Origin: Cristatella mucedo
Lineage: Eukaryota; Bryozoa; Phylactolaemata; Cristatellidae
Reading direction: 5' to 3'
DNA: 64,000 bases
Assembly: GCA_009760855.2 (NCBI GenBank)
Contig: WPIO01000245.1
Coordinates: forward strand, 126,001-190,000
Shown: positions 1 through 10,939 of the stretch, in pieces
Position numbering within the stretch: the first letter of the stretch is position 1
Layout of the letters: each line of letters opens with the position of its first letter
Notes under the pieces: model-generated
The model's database searches: none
The model's input: only the letters and a program-made list of their open reading frames with translations
Told to the model about the DNA's origin: nothing
Translations under genes and position numbers: made by a program

Positions 1-518
1 AAAGCGTAAGCTGCCAAAGCGTAAGCTGCCAAAGCGTAAGCTGCCAAAGCGTAAGCTGCCAAACAAAGCGTAAGCTGCCAAAGCGTAAGCTGCCAAAGCG
101 TAAGCTGCCAAAGCGTAAGCTGCCAAAGCGTAAGCTGCCAAAGCGTAAGCTGCCAAAGCGTAAGCTGCCAAAGCGTAAGCTGCCAAAGCGTAAGCTGCCA
201 AAGCGTAAGCTGCCAAAGCGTAAGCTGCCAAAGCGTAAGCTGCCAAAGCGTAAGCTGCCAAAGCGTAAGCTGCCAAAGCGTAAGCTGCCAAAACGCTGTA
301 AGCTGCCAAAGCGTAAGCTGCCAAAGCGTAAGCTGCCAAAGCTGCGTAAGCTGCCAAAGCGTAAGCTGCCAAAGCGTAAGCTGCCAAAGCGTAAGCTGCC
401 AAAGCGTAAGCTGCCAAAGCGTAAGCTGCCAAAGCGTAAGCTGCCAAAGCGTAAGCTGCCAAAGCGTAAGCTGCCAAAGCGTAAGCTGCCAAAGCGTAAG
501 CTGCCAAAGCGTAAGCTG
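1..518. repeat. 15-bp minisatellite
   Basis: About 34 head-to-tail copies of aaagcgtaagctgcc run from the window edge to about 518. Variants are a 4-nt insertion at 61-64 and two 3-nt-longer units near 291 and 339. Because the unit is 15 bp, translation repeats every five codons. On the + strand one frame gives repeated KRKLP and another SVSCQ; all three minus frames are also open. The KRKLP frame stays open from 66 through the unique flank to a TAG at 654-656. No start codon is seen, so coding is unproven; the left end lies outside the window. Confidence 0.97.
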
Positions 519-924
519 GTGACGAAAAAAAGATTGCGCTACTATGTTTGTCGCCATACAACTTTTGATACACACACGCACTTTGTCGTCACAAAACAAT
601 CAATCATATATTCCAAATTATCATATATTCCAAAGTTGATCGGATCACTGTTTTAGGAGATATGACGTTAGTGACAGCAGGCATCTGACTGTCGTTTGCA
701 GGTTAACTAGAGAGCTACAAGCTAAAACCGAGAGACAGCGCTAGAAAACGCTATCATCACAAACAAGATTCAAGAAATTGATAGCACGGATCTTAGGAAT
801 AGGTCTACCTAACAAGACCCTTATACAGCATAAGCAGAATATATCCACGAGAGGTCTCATGCAGCTGCGACGTAAATAAGAACCTGAAATCACCTGATCT
901 TCCTTGAATAGAAATAAATCGACA
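519..924. other. unique DNA, no gene recognised
   Basis: Flank of the minisatellite. It contains a short direct repeat of about 16 bp (atcatatattccaaa, at about 603 and 620). I see no coding signal other than the run-out of the repeat frame to 656. Confidence 0.5.
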
Positions 925-2331
925 TTTTCAGACTGGCTTTAAGTAAATGACACTCTAGTTCCATCAAAGTCACCATACTGACCCGCTACCCAGCATAGGA
1001 CTAGTCCCAGCCGTCACCTCATGTGTTACGGCTGCTACAGGAACTGGATCAAAAAAACTCGCCCGGGCCGCACTGGCACTGCTCTGCAGTGGTTCAGGTT
1101 CTATCTCAGTGGGAGACTCCAGAGTATTGACGTGAATGGAAAAAGATCATATGATGTACCTCTGAAATATGACGTACCTCAGGGCTTTCAGCTAGTCCGG
1201 TTCTTTTCACGGTTTATACTCTCCCTCTTGCAGATGTGATTGGCAAGCACAATCTAGGCTTTAACTTCTATGCAGATAACACTCAGTTGTAACTTTGCTT
1301 GGACCTTTTCCAGCCATGAAGCACCTCCAATTCTCTCAACTCACTTGCTGCATGTTTTGATGACACCTTCACATTGATGGCGGTATATTTTCAAAAAGTA
1401 AACGATGAAAAAACTAAATTACTAGCTATGGGAAAACCCAGTGTGATTCACAAATTGGAAAGGCTGCCGCTAAAAATGGGATCTGCCAGCATATCTTACC
1501 TTGAATCAGCTCGAAATCCAAGTATCATAGTCCAAAGCAATATCACGTTAGACGACCATATCACCTCCAGAGTCAAATCCGGCTATTTTTAGCTTCATAA
1601 CATTGCTAAAATTAGGGCTTATTTAGATAAGGATACTACTTCCAACTTCTGCAACTCTCTGCTTACTGGCCTACCAGCATGTGCAATCAGGCGATTGCAG
1701 CTGGTGCAAAACTCTGCAGCTAGGCTTGTCAGTCGTAAGCGTCGCAGTTGCCACATTACACCACCTCTCGCCGATTTGCACTGGCTACCAGTCAAGCAAC
1801 GGATTGACTTCAGGGTTTTGTAGCTCACTTTTAGGTTACTTTGTTCTGCGGCTCCAGCATATCTCTCAGATTTACTACCCATCAGGCCAAGCATCGTACC
1901 ACTCGCTTTTCGGAATCCAACAGTCTGGAAATACCTCGTACAAACCTTAAATCCTGTGAAGACCGTGCATTTAGTTCGTATGCTCCCAAAGCCTGGAACT
2001 CTATCCCGACTTGCGTCAGAACATTCCCTTACCAGACTACATTTCGAAAGAACTTGAAAACACACCTATTTAGGACAGCAATTAGTGGGTCCCTATGATT
2101 CGTCCTTCCTGTGGTAATGCATGACGGAACTGTGCATGCTGCCACTAACCATATTTGCAACGTGACCCTGTGCAGGTCGCACCTAACCATGTTAATAATT
2201 TTGTTTGTTAATCAAGCATGATACTACTCACCATTCAATTGCATTTCCCATTGCAGAAAATGTATAGGGCCTGTTGAGAGATTAAATTATCTGAGGGTGC
2301 TTCATCAAGTGCAATATTATTATTATTATAG
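925..2331 (+). mobile_element. LINE-A (L2 clade) copy, 5'-truncated and decayed
   Basis: Clear homology to the family A reverse transcriptase starts near 1060 and continues to the 3' end; weaker similarity may begin near 925. Translated pieces carry the family A block LSGRLQSIDVNG and downstream residues of the RT and C-terminal domain, but frames are broken by several stops and indels (for example the YADN..QL* break near 1290). The copy ends with the family 3' untranslated region, a worn stem-loop near 2255-2300 and an (ATT)n tail at about 2318-2331. It lacks the endonuclease half, as expected for incomplete target-primed reverse transcription. Confidence 0.9.
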
Positions 2332-2460
2332 TTAGACTGCTGGCTGAACGATAGTCACTTCCGGTTTTCGATCCGACGTAAACATACCGACGTAAACATG
2401 TTTCTGCCAAGTAAATAAGGATTGGGCCTTGGAATGCCGTTTGCTGCCGGTTGCTATGGG

Positions 2461-2535
2461 ACGGGCGGGAAGCGGAGGCGGGACTAGGCGTGGTTGCTCA
2501 GGCCAATAGATCTGAAATTAGTGATATATAGAATT
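2461..2535 (+). promoter_or_regulatory. promoter-like GC boxes, CCAAT and TATA-like run
   Basis: A locally GC-rich stretch in AT-rich DNA holds two GC-box-like motifs (gggcggg near 2463, ggcggga near 2477), a CCAAT pentamer near 2503 and a TATA-like gatatata near 2523, in the usual order for a + strand Pol II promoter. It lies upstream of the candidate receptor exons. No transcript start can be verified, and a short duplicated gacgtaaacat precedes it. Confidence 0.25.
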
Positions 2536-4082
2536 TCTGCCGGGATGTCTGAAATTCGGGGGACAACGTAAAGGTAGTATTTCTGCTCAAAATGCTTCGA
2601 TTTGATCAGCGGTTTTTAGCTGAAAGTAGGCCGACGCGATTGTGAAGCTGATCACAGATTCTAATGAAATGTAAAATAAGATAGGAACGCTTATATTTCA
2701 TAAAGATTCAGAAAGAGACGCACTGGCAGAGCACATACAGAGCTTGACGTTTTGCAAAAACAAGATCGCACTTGATAAGCCCATACCTAGCATGCAGGTT
2801 TTACCACACTCAAATTTGAAACAGCTTGCTTACATTAATGTGTAGATGTGATCAACATGCGAAGCTAAGGACTTGGGAGTTAATTCGTCGTGATAGGGGA
2901 TCAAAGCAACTATAGAGCTGGGTGGAATCGGCATCAGAGTGAAATCCTTGATCGTTATAAGAGTGTGCATGAGTCGTTGATAGAATTGCGAATACAGTTG
3001 CAGACATTATTATATTAGAGGACTTTTAGAACTTCTCAAGGTTCAGGATGCAGCCAAAATGAGTACACAGAACTCCGTCTTCGATAATATGACGTGGGAA
3101 GCATGGAACTCTACAAATAGCAACTTTTTGCCATTTAGCACCGTCTTGCATCTAGCGAGCAGACCACAGTGTTAGATTGCACTGTGCTTTTGTAGACTTG
3201 AGCACATAGACACTTAACTCTCTTAGGTGATAACTTTTAGAGGAGAGAAGTTAGAAATGTCTGTATATGTTAACATTACGTCATCACGTGTCGAGTGAGA
3301 AAACTTGTTCTGCCGCAGCTTCATGCCCAATTGCAAACAGTTTAATTTTGAGACTGATATCTCTTATAATGGTGCAATGCAACTTATTTATGTAATTTTT
3401 TATATTAGTGACCTGAAATATTTTAAAGGATCTCTTTGCGTTTGCATGGGATACACCGGCCATTGCAATTTGGTAAACATGTATATAAGCGAAAAAATAG
3501 ATATGCACATAATAAAAAAAGGTAAAAGATAAGGATCTAAGGAAAATATTTAGAATAGTAGTTAGCACCTGATTTGGTATGAATAGTGTTAACTGCCACC
3601 TCTTTGCTAAGCTGCATATACAAACAGGACATCATGCCTAAGGTTAGCATTCCGGCACATCCGTAGAACTAGCAGACCAGTGGGTCCACTTTAGTTACTG
3701 TTTTTTGAAATAGAATTGGCATTTTAAAAATGCACTTAGGGTATTAGGTTCTCAAATAGTCAATGCTACAAGTTTAAAATATGTTTATTGCTTCTTTCTT
3801 ACGTGCTTATGCACTTTTAGACATTTACTGTAAACAGCTCATAATTTAGCAGTCTGTACGGGTTATGAAATGATTGTTTTCTCTGGCGTGTTTCATTGCA
3901 TTGCTCTTTAAGTTTCTCTTCACCATGTTTACTTATTTCTGTCGTTCGGCTTTCTGTGAGGCAGATATACATCGGAGGAAAGAATCTATAGATAATAGGA
4001 AATACAATAGTTCATTAAAATATGTAAACTTTATTTAAGGACATTTTAAGGCTCAGTGAAAAGACAACCTGTGTATTTTAAG
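2536..4082. other. AT-rich unique DNA, no gene supported
   Basis: No open frame with recognisable domains. A possible small exon ending at 3468 (CVCMGYTGHC before gtaaac) resembles half an EGF module but its phase does not fit the later exons, so it is not annotated. Confidence 0.4.
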
Positions 4083-4660
4083 TAAGATTTCGTATTTCGA
4101 GTAAGATTTGAAAACTAAGCTTTACCAGAATGTAACGTCTGAGTAAATACAATCAGCAGATACATTATTTATTCCTCATCACTCAATACCTATATGATTT
4201 TTAATATTTCTATGTGAGGATTGAAAGATCTTTTGGGAAATTGCTTGTCTATTTTCAATTCATTTTTTAGTTGAGCTTATTGGTTTTGTTTTTACAGCAG
4301 CTGATCGCTGCAACGGCCGGTTGCATGAAAAGTAGTGCAATTTCAACTAGTGACAAATGATTAATTCTAACAAGTTATTGGTTTTGAAAAAATAATATAT
4401 TTTCTACTAAAATATCAAGAAATTAGCTTAAGAAGGTCTAATTTGGTAATATTAATCTGAATAAATCAAAGTCTACCTTGGCTTTGATCCCCACAGACCT
4501 ACGTGATAACGGGTTTCCGCTTGACTTGAAGCAGGCTAAATCAATGAAACTGACTTTAAAAATAGTCTAGCATAATTAAAATTTCCTTTTTTAATTAGTT
4601 AAATTATGCTGAGATAATTTGGTTCCGTTTTATTTCTTTAATGATTCTTTGACTTTGTAG

Positions 4661-4720
4661 CTGCCAACGATGTACCTGAGAATATCACAACCGTGAGGAC
4701 CTTCACAGTCTCTGTCGGAG
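4661..4720 (+). CDS. candidate stalk exon 1 of a membrane receptor
   Basis: A 60-nt segment follows the acceptor gactttgtag and is followed by the donor gtaacc. Read in phase 1 it is open and encodes about 20 residues, ANDVPENITTVRTFTVSVG, flanked by split codons, with an N-glycosylation sequon (NIT). Its borders are phase 1-1, so it can be duplicated or skipped without shifting the frame. The terminal single base joins in frame to exon 5491, exon 17276 or the transmembrane exon at 20452. No domain family is recognised. I infer an extracellular stalk segment; a chance 60-nt open segment is the alternative. Confidence 0.35.
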
Positions 4721-5490
4721 GTAACCATACCTTATCTGAAAATTTGAACTTTGACAATTCGTATCAGTTATTTTAATAAGATTGACTTCTTTATGTGTAA
4801 TTACACGGCCCACTGTCGTTATTCTGCTAGGTCTAAAAATGCCACAATCTTGGAGTCGACCATCAAGCCTTAGTTTGTCAGCCATCTTTCAAAAGTATTT
4901 TGAGTAAGATTTGATACTACGTATTTCGAGTAAGATTCGATACTAAGCTTTAACAGAATGTAACTTCTGAGTAAGTACAGCTAGTAGATAAATTATGTAT
5001 TCCTTATCACTTAATACCTATATGATGTTTTATATTTTTATGTGATGATGGAAAGATTTTCTTAGGGAAATTGCTCGTCCATCGTCTATACTTTCTTTTT
5101 TAGTTGAGCTTATCTGTTTATTTTAACAGCAGCTGATCACTGCAATGGCCGGTTGAGGTAAGGTGTTGTAATTTCTACTAGTGATTAATGTTTATTTTTG
5201 ACAAAATATTGGTGTTGGGAGATTACATTTTCGACTAAAATATAAAGAAATTAGCCTAACAATTTGGTAATTTGGTAATAATAATCTGTATAAATCTAAG
5301 CCTGTAGTTGCTTTGATCACTACAGACCTATGGACCACCGATGGTCCGTGTGACTGGTATCCGGCTAGACAAATGAAAACCACTTTCAAAATGGTCTTGC
5401 ATCATTAAATTATTCATCTCCAATCCATACATTTTTGCCTTCAACGATGTTTTCCCGTTTTATTTTGTTAACGCCTCTTTCACTCTGGAG

Positions 5491-5550
5491 CTGCCAACGA
5501 TGTACCTGAGTATATCACAACCGTGCTGGCTTCCTTAACCTCGGTCAGAG
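5491..5550 (+). CDS. candidate stalk exon 2 (duplicate of exon 1)
   Basis: Sister of the segment at 4661 in the second 830-bp unit, with the same length, phase 1-1 and gtaacc donor. The first 20 bases are identical to exon 1, while the second half has changed, giving ANDVPEYITTVLASLTSVR. The acceptor here is weaker (ctctggag instead of tttgtag), and the glycosylation sequon of copy 1 is lost (N to Y). Joined after exon 1, or before the transmembrane exon, the frame stays open. Function is not known; stalk lengthening by exon duplication is an inference. Confidence 0.3.
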
Positions 5551-5722
5551 GTAACCGTACCTTATCTGAAAATTTGAACTTTTATAATTCAGATCCGTTA
5601 TTTTATTGGTATTGAGTTTTCGACATGTAATTACACTGCCATCTGTTGTTATTCTGCTAGGTCTAAAAATGCCACTATCTTGGTCTCTACCATCTAACCT
5701 TACTTGGTAAGCCATCATTAAA

Positions 5723-6141
5723 ACTTATTAATGTACTGCTTTATTGCCATAATCTTGCATTTGAAATAAATTTAAATTTGAATATGTCTTTGAAAGTTCA
5801 TATGCAATGATACTCTTTTAAATATACCGCAAATTCTAAACTGCTTTATTCTGGCTGCTTTAGTTATCACTAACATCTGAATGTTTCAATGTGATTGTGC
5901 GGCTCTGATTGACTAGAGGTGACATGCACAGAGTCGGCAAGCAAATATACTTATTGACGGCTTGACCAGCGTCAAAACTCATTAGCACACACATTTTGAA
6001 TCACTACTACCTAAATAATGCTTTTATAAATAGAGGCATGTGCGGCTTTTTCAATCCTGTCAATTTATGGAATGTCCTTACAGGAGTGTTACATTTTGTG
6101 CTTTTGGAGCACAGGAACTAAAGGTACAATGTTATGGAATG
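5723..6141. other. unique DNA with a LINE-A scrap
   Basis: No gene seen. About 30 bases near 5919-5950 resemble the antisense 3' untranslated region of LINE-A (gtgacatgcacagagtcggca); the rest is unrecognised. Confidence 0.4.
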
Positions 6142-7680
6142 TTACGTATCTTCGTCTGTAGCTCCACAAAGTCTTAAAAACTATGTGAGTGTGACACAGG
6201 AGAGTTTTGCATAGCTCAATCACCGCCTAAGTGGCTTTCGGTACGCATTCGGTAGCCACCAGACTTCGTTTCACTCAACCAAGAGAGAGCGGAAAGCATA
6301 GCAGAGCTAGGAGGGCAGATGAGGTATTGAGTAACATGAAAGTATCAGGGCCACTGAAAAGGATGAGCAATAGTAGGCAGTACGAGAGTAGATGCCGTTG
6401 CTTAAGAATTGTGAAAGCGAGCTCCCCAGTCTAGGACCTGCCGAGCTATAGCTTTAATCGCCAACGGTCTTTAAGCTGAGGAATGGAACAGCTAATTTAT
6501 TGTCCACACAGGACCTGAGGGCGTGACCAGGCTGAAACTGATGCAGCAGTTCAGCTTGGTACGAAGGAGCCAAGCCGTGGCGGGCCTTGTGGGTCAGCAT
6601 AAAAAGTTTGCTCTGTATCGGTTGCTCAACCGGCATCCATCCTAGTTTTGTTTGCAAGAGAGACACGCGCTCAAACCACTGGGACTTCAAGACTAGCCTT
6701 GCAGCCATGTTCATAGTCTGCTGCAGTGGCCTAATAGCTTTCTTTTGTGACCCAGCTAAAAGGGAATTACAATAATCAAGCCGAGACCAAACTCAGGAGC
6801 TAGTTACATTTTTACAAGCAACTGTGGGAGACAGCTCCTGATCTTGGATAGGGATCGGACGTGATGGCTAGCTGTAGAAGCAGTCTTCTGATTGAACCTT
6901 TTAAAATTTAGGCAGCCGTCGTACACGACACCGGAATTTAGACCACCTGGTGGAGGTTGCACGACGGCATCGCCCATTGGATGAGCAAAGCCTTTTAATC
7001 CAGCCACACCTATAGGGTATTTTATGAGCAGCAGTTCGTTTATACAATCATTTAGATTCAAAAAGTTTTCAGACATCCTGGACCGAACGTCGGCAAGCCA
7101 AACGTTCATTTTCTCAGTTGCTGCAGCCAAATCTCACGGTTGAATGAAAAATACATCTGAGTATCGTCAGAATAAAAGTGATTTCATATTCATAGACCTT
7201 TATTTCTTTCCCAGAGGTTGAGTGTAAGTGGAGAACATCAAGGGACCGAGTACAGACCCTCGAGGGACTCAACAGGTAACCTATCTCGTGTGTGAGACCT
7301 GACCCTCTCGCAAGACGTATTGATCTCGATCCGACAAGCATGATTTAAACCCAACCAGTGCTTTGTTTGCCAGACCGATCGTTGTTCTCAATCGTTTACG
7401 AAGAACATCGGGATCAATGGTGTCCGAGGCAGCTGACATATCTAGCAGAGCAAAAACAGTGATATTCCCGTCATCGTTGCCACGTAGAATGTCATTTATA
7501 ACTCGGAGGAGAGAAGTTTCAGTGGACTGCTGTCTCTTGAACTCTAACTGAAGCGTTTCTGACGTATCATTCATTTCAAAACGTTTAATCAGACGCAAAG
7601 TGACAATTCGGTCAATAATCTTTATCAAGAAAGGAAGAAGGGAAACTGGGCAATAGTTTGCAAGGACCTCTGCATCTAAT
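6142..7680 (-). mobile_element. LINE-B (L2 clade) copy, 5'-truncated, decayed
   Basis: Minus-strand copy. Its 3' end is at the left (about 6142, with a worn TACAT-type tail) and its 5' break is near 7680. Frames at 6454-6714, 6804-7130, 7114-7341 and 7281-7628 successively encode family B C-terminal residues (LAELLHQF-like, NMAARLVLKSQWFE), the thumb region and the reverse transcriptase N-terminal part (AASDTIDPDVLRKRLRTTIG). Several frameshifts and stops separate them, so it is a dead copy. Its 5' end abuts sense-strand LINE-A sequence. Confidence 0.9.
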
Positions 7681-7739
7681 CCCTCCCGACTTGCTTCAGA
7701 ACATCTCCTGACTTGACCACATTTATAAGAACCTCAAAA
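7681..7739 (+). mobile_element. short internal LINE-A fragment
   Basis: About 59 bases match the sense-strand C-terminal coding end of family A (the region encoding [19 protein letters not shown] in better copies). It sits exactly between the 5' break of the minus LINE-B copy and the 5' end of the longer LINE-A copy. Probably a relic of the target LINE-A or of end joining during insertion. Confidence 0.65.
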
Positions 7740-8174
7740 GATTGTTATTTGACCGTAGCGCGTAAGAAATTACGTGCCTATGGATATCTAAACGCTTATC
7801 GCTTCGGGCTGTTAGGTCTCCCACGCCGGCGGCTGCCTTAGCAATGCCAGTGGCCAGTAACCTGCATATTAGTTATGATGGTCAGCAGCTGTTATTGCTT
7901 CGTCATCGTGGATCAATTGCATTCCTAGATATTATTATTGTGGCTAAGATTCATAAACTATGAATTAAGAAAAGAAAAGCACCCAGTAGCTGCCGTGGTG
8001 GCCGGAACCACCAGGTCTGACGCCGCTCGTTGGATGAGAACTGTGAGCTGAGTTTTCGCTCATTTGGTATTCCCAGCATTGTCTCGAACCACTCAGAACG
8101 CTCCCCCACATGCAGCATTGTAAATCTCTCTAACTTAGTGGTCGTCAGGCCTGTTGTTACTCAATCAACCAGAC

Positions 8175-8418
8175 TGTAGTCTGAATTATCGTCGCGAATG
8201 GCACAGAATGCTAGCCGACGTGCCACACCACCAGCTTATTCCACCTCCACACGGAGCAGCGCGAAGCACAACTCTCCAGCCCCTGTCGCCCACTGGAGTC
8301 CCCCAACTCCCTTGGCAAAACAACCACTATTAGCCTTGCCCGGCTGCTTACCACATCGAGTGTCACAGCCTATTCGTACATCGATCAGGGGCAGAGTCAT
8401 CAATTAAATAAAACCACA
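8175..8418 (-). repeat. 3' LTR
   Basis: Begins tgtagtctgaattatcg and ends aaaccaca on the + strand. It is the 3' LTR because the coding sequence runs on the minus strand. It matches 12009-12240 over its whole length, with a small internal length difference near 8203-8212. Confidence 0.93.
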
Positions 8419-8689
8419 TGCCCGCCTGATCTGGAGAACAATTAACGACGTATCCAGAGCAGCAAGCAGCTGTTCTTCTCCACTGCTTGGACAACGAGAA
8501 GGCTAAACATTAACCACATATTCCTCATAGCGCGCCAGCGGTTTCAGGCCACATCTTGGCCATAGCTGTCTACCGGGCTCGTCGTCTCTGGACATACTAC
8601 CAGGGCCAGCATCAGAGTGTTCGTCAAGGAGTTCATTGGCGTTTGGTACTGGGCTGATGTTAGCTAGGTGGCGGCTGATTCCATCAATT

Positions 8690-9402
8690 TCAATGCCAAC
8701 TCCTTCCGCTGGGGCAGTAACTGTCCCCTGAGGCCATTGAGTGGTGCAACGGGCTCCAGGGGGTTTTTGCGAAAACCAGCTGACCCTGAATCAAGTCAAT
8801 TCCGTCAGAGCTCTCTGTGCGAGGCTCGCGAGCCATAGGAAGTTTCCATTCGTACGAGAAAAGCCGACGGCAAGGCGATGAATCTGCATCCAATCCGGCG
8901 GTGGCAGGGAGATTGTATAAGTACACCATCATCTTTATGTCCCGCCGACTCCCGTCTGCCATTCCTTTTATTGTTCGGTGGTTTCGCTCTACTATACCGT
9001 TTCCAGAGGACCAGTAGGCACAGCGATACATTGCCTGTACCCCCCAACGATCGCAAAGTTGGCCAACAGCGTTCGATCGGAAAGTGGCGGAACTGTCGAT
9101 TAAGAGCTGCCACGGCGGGCCCCTTTCTGTGAATATTTTGTCCAAGTGTCGGACCACCGAGGTCTCGTTTTCGTCGGGTATACGCCGCCAGATGGCAAAC
9201 CTGCAGGGGCATCAATAGCCAGGCGGCGCCAGTTGGAATCTACGTCAAAATGTCCATGGCTCCAAGACACTGGCGCTGGATCCACTGACCGGCAACGCCT
9301 GCACGATTTAACAACACGTTCCGCTATCTCCCGCATTACGGAAATGCCGGGGAAGCAGAGCCTGGCCAGATACAACGCATGGTCAACCCCTAGGTGATGC
9401 AA
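8690..9402 (-). pseudogene. integrase of the LTR element, frameshifted
   Basis: Two overlapping frames cover the integrase. 9100-9402 holds the HHCC zinc-binding module (HHLGVDH, then CRRC) followed by the start of the catalytic core (WRRLAIDAPAG, first Asp). 8690-9157 continues with LLIDSSATF (second Asp) and SGNGIVERNHRTIK (catalytic Glu), so D, D and E are all still visible. The frames are out of register, so a full-length protein cannot be made. In the family this enzyme joins cDNA to host DNA in the nucleus. Confidence 0.9.
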
Positions 9403-9499
9403 ATCGTGGAACGCTCGCAGGCCTACTTCTTGTGCTGGAGTAGCAGCTGCGAGAATCGAGATTGGCTTAAGCCACGGCTGTGGTACTAGAGTTCAGTGG

Positions 9500-10077
9500 T
9501 CTGCTTTGTTGTCGGCTGAACGCACCAGCTGTATCCTCACTCGAAGGTCGTACTCCTTAAATACGTCGCGTATTATTGCTGTCCACCGTCGAGGCAATGC
9601 CTCGCCTAGACCTCGTGTATGGATTGGCTTATCACCTTCGACAAGCGATCAAAGCCACAAATGCACAGTGGCCGAGTCAGTAAACAATTCGATATCTCCC
9701 AGGCCCCAAGCCAGGGCTAAGTTTAGACCCTTTACGACAGCCTCTAGTTCGGCCTGATTTATATGAGCTACGTCATCTGGCTTTCTAAGCCAAGAGGCAT
9801 CCTCGACAGTCTGCCCTCCAATTCGCAGGCAGGCGCCTATCGCTAAGCTGCTTGTGTCACACTATACCTGTCCGCTGGGTGACGACGGCACAATCCACAC
9901 TCCGGAAACTGGATCCTCTTTTATCACGCGTCGGCTGATCTCCTGTGCCATCCGAAGGACGTCATCCGTAACCTCGGCATCCCATGACAGGTCTTTTGTG
10001 GCTCTCTTTACGTAGCTGCAGGCTGGTCGAAGCAATCCGGCAACGGAAAAATGGCCCGTTAATTGTCCACACCACAA
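9500..10077 (-). pseudogene. RNase H region of the LTR element
   Basis: The reading from 10077 ends at a TAG near 9862; similarity continues past it in the same frame. Recognisable pieces are HINQAELEAVVKGLNLAL (catalytic Glu) and LFTDSATVHLWL (catalytic Asp), the RNase H signature positions. It lies between the reverse transcriptase and the integrase, as in Ty3/Gypsy elements. Further stops follow near 9655 and 9490. Inactive. Confidence 0.82.
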
Positions 10078-10164
10078 GAAAATGTGCCTTCGAGTCGCGC
10101 ACTGAGGTAGTGGTTCAATATCGTTATATCTGCCCCCTTTAAGCTTTCTTTCATGGACAGTGAC

Positions 10165-10939
10165 TCAAAGCCATAGTAGGCGACCTCCAACCAACTTTTC
10201 CGGGGGCTTAGCTTCGAGCCCGAACTGTCGTGGGAAAGAGATAACACCCTCATTCGTGACCATGTTATTGTTGGCGATTATATCGTCCACGTATGAGTCA
10301 GTGCCTTCGCGCACCCGTGGGTCCATAGAAAGCACCTTATTTAACACGGTGGTCATTATCTTAGGCGTTACATTTTATCCGAAGCCTAGCCGCGTAAGGC
10401 AGTACCGCCTCCCCTGGTAGGCGACAACCTGGTATCTACACAGGGAAGGGTCGACATGAAGCTGTAAATACGCTTTGCGAAGGTCGTTAATGCTGACGTT
10501 ACTTCCCATGCTGCGCCACGCCCGAAGTTTCTCGCTGCAAATGTCACCGTTGGCTGTGTGGCTGGAAACGTATTGGTTCAGCTTGCGGTGGTCTAAAACG
10601 GGCCGCACTTTGTCTTTATTACTCTGGAATACTGCCATTAGCAGCACGAGGCCTTCACACTCCCCTTTCGTAGTGCTTCAGCCATCCGAGTTGGATCCAC
10701 TCTTGGATCTCCTTTACGTAGTCGGCCTGCAAGTCGGCGGGCACGTGGTAAGCCTCGACGCGGTTTACCAAGGCGGGAGAAGTTACGCCATCGGCCCAAT
10801 GCCACTTTACGACCCATTTTCCGCCACGGTACACCGCCGAAAAGTCTCTGTCGGAAACATTGACATCGCTTGACAGTGCCCCGATTGCATTGCACCGCCC
10901 ATTGCAGGTTACTACACCGCCTTCAGGGCCTATCACCAC
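10165..10939 (-). pseudogene. reverse transcriptase of the LTR element
   Basis: Read from the minus strand, frames 10655-10939, 10375-10647 and 10165-10356 cover the domain. Motifs in order are KVRPVLDHRKLNQYV, DLRKAYLQLHVD (catalytic Asp), LTRLGFG and SYVDDI (the YxDD box, here YVDD). A single TAA separates the last two frames, in place of a Leu codon after GFG. The DLRKAYLQ...YVDDI style differs from common Ty3/Gypsy (LDLKSGYWQ, YxDD) and resembles, from memory, a group described in helminths and other invertebrates. Inactive copy. Confidence 0.9.

Larger units (their letters stand above)
4083..5722 (+). repeat. tandem duplication of an ~830-bp unit
   Basis: Two diverged copies lie head to tail, about 4083-4912 and 4913-5722. 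Matching landmarks are 829-830 bp apart: cgtatttcgag at 4091 and 4920, ctgccaacgatgtacctgag at 4661 and 5491, and the acag-cagctgatc segment near 4300 and 5131. Each unit contains one 60-nt exon-like segment annotated separately. Intron-like sequence is also conserved, so conservation of the exon segment alone does not prove function. Confidence 0.92.

Noticed and set aside
1-518. CRISPR array or telomere repeat
   Set aside because: No spacers between units, and the unit is unlike known telomere repeats.
3400-3470. EGF-like half module CVCMGYTGHC ending at a gtaaac donor
   Set aside because: Only three cysteines, spacing two residues short for a standard EGF end, and phase 0 at the donor does not join the phase 1 exons downstream.
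4293-5160. Short segments after acag (4299 and 5130) as additional exons of the duplicated unit
   Set aside because: Copy 1 has no GT donor, and the phase of copy 2 (ending phase 2 before gtaagg) would put a stop in the next segment.
5660-5706. Open segment LKMPLSWSLPSNLT before gtaagc in unit 2 as an exon
   Set aside because: Unit 1 lacks the donor, and the phase 2 end fits no nearby exon except the cytoplasmic tail.
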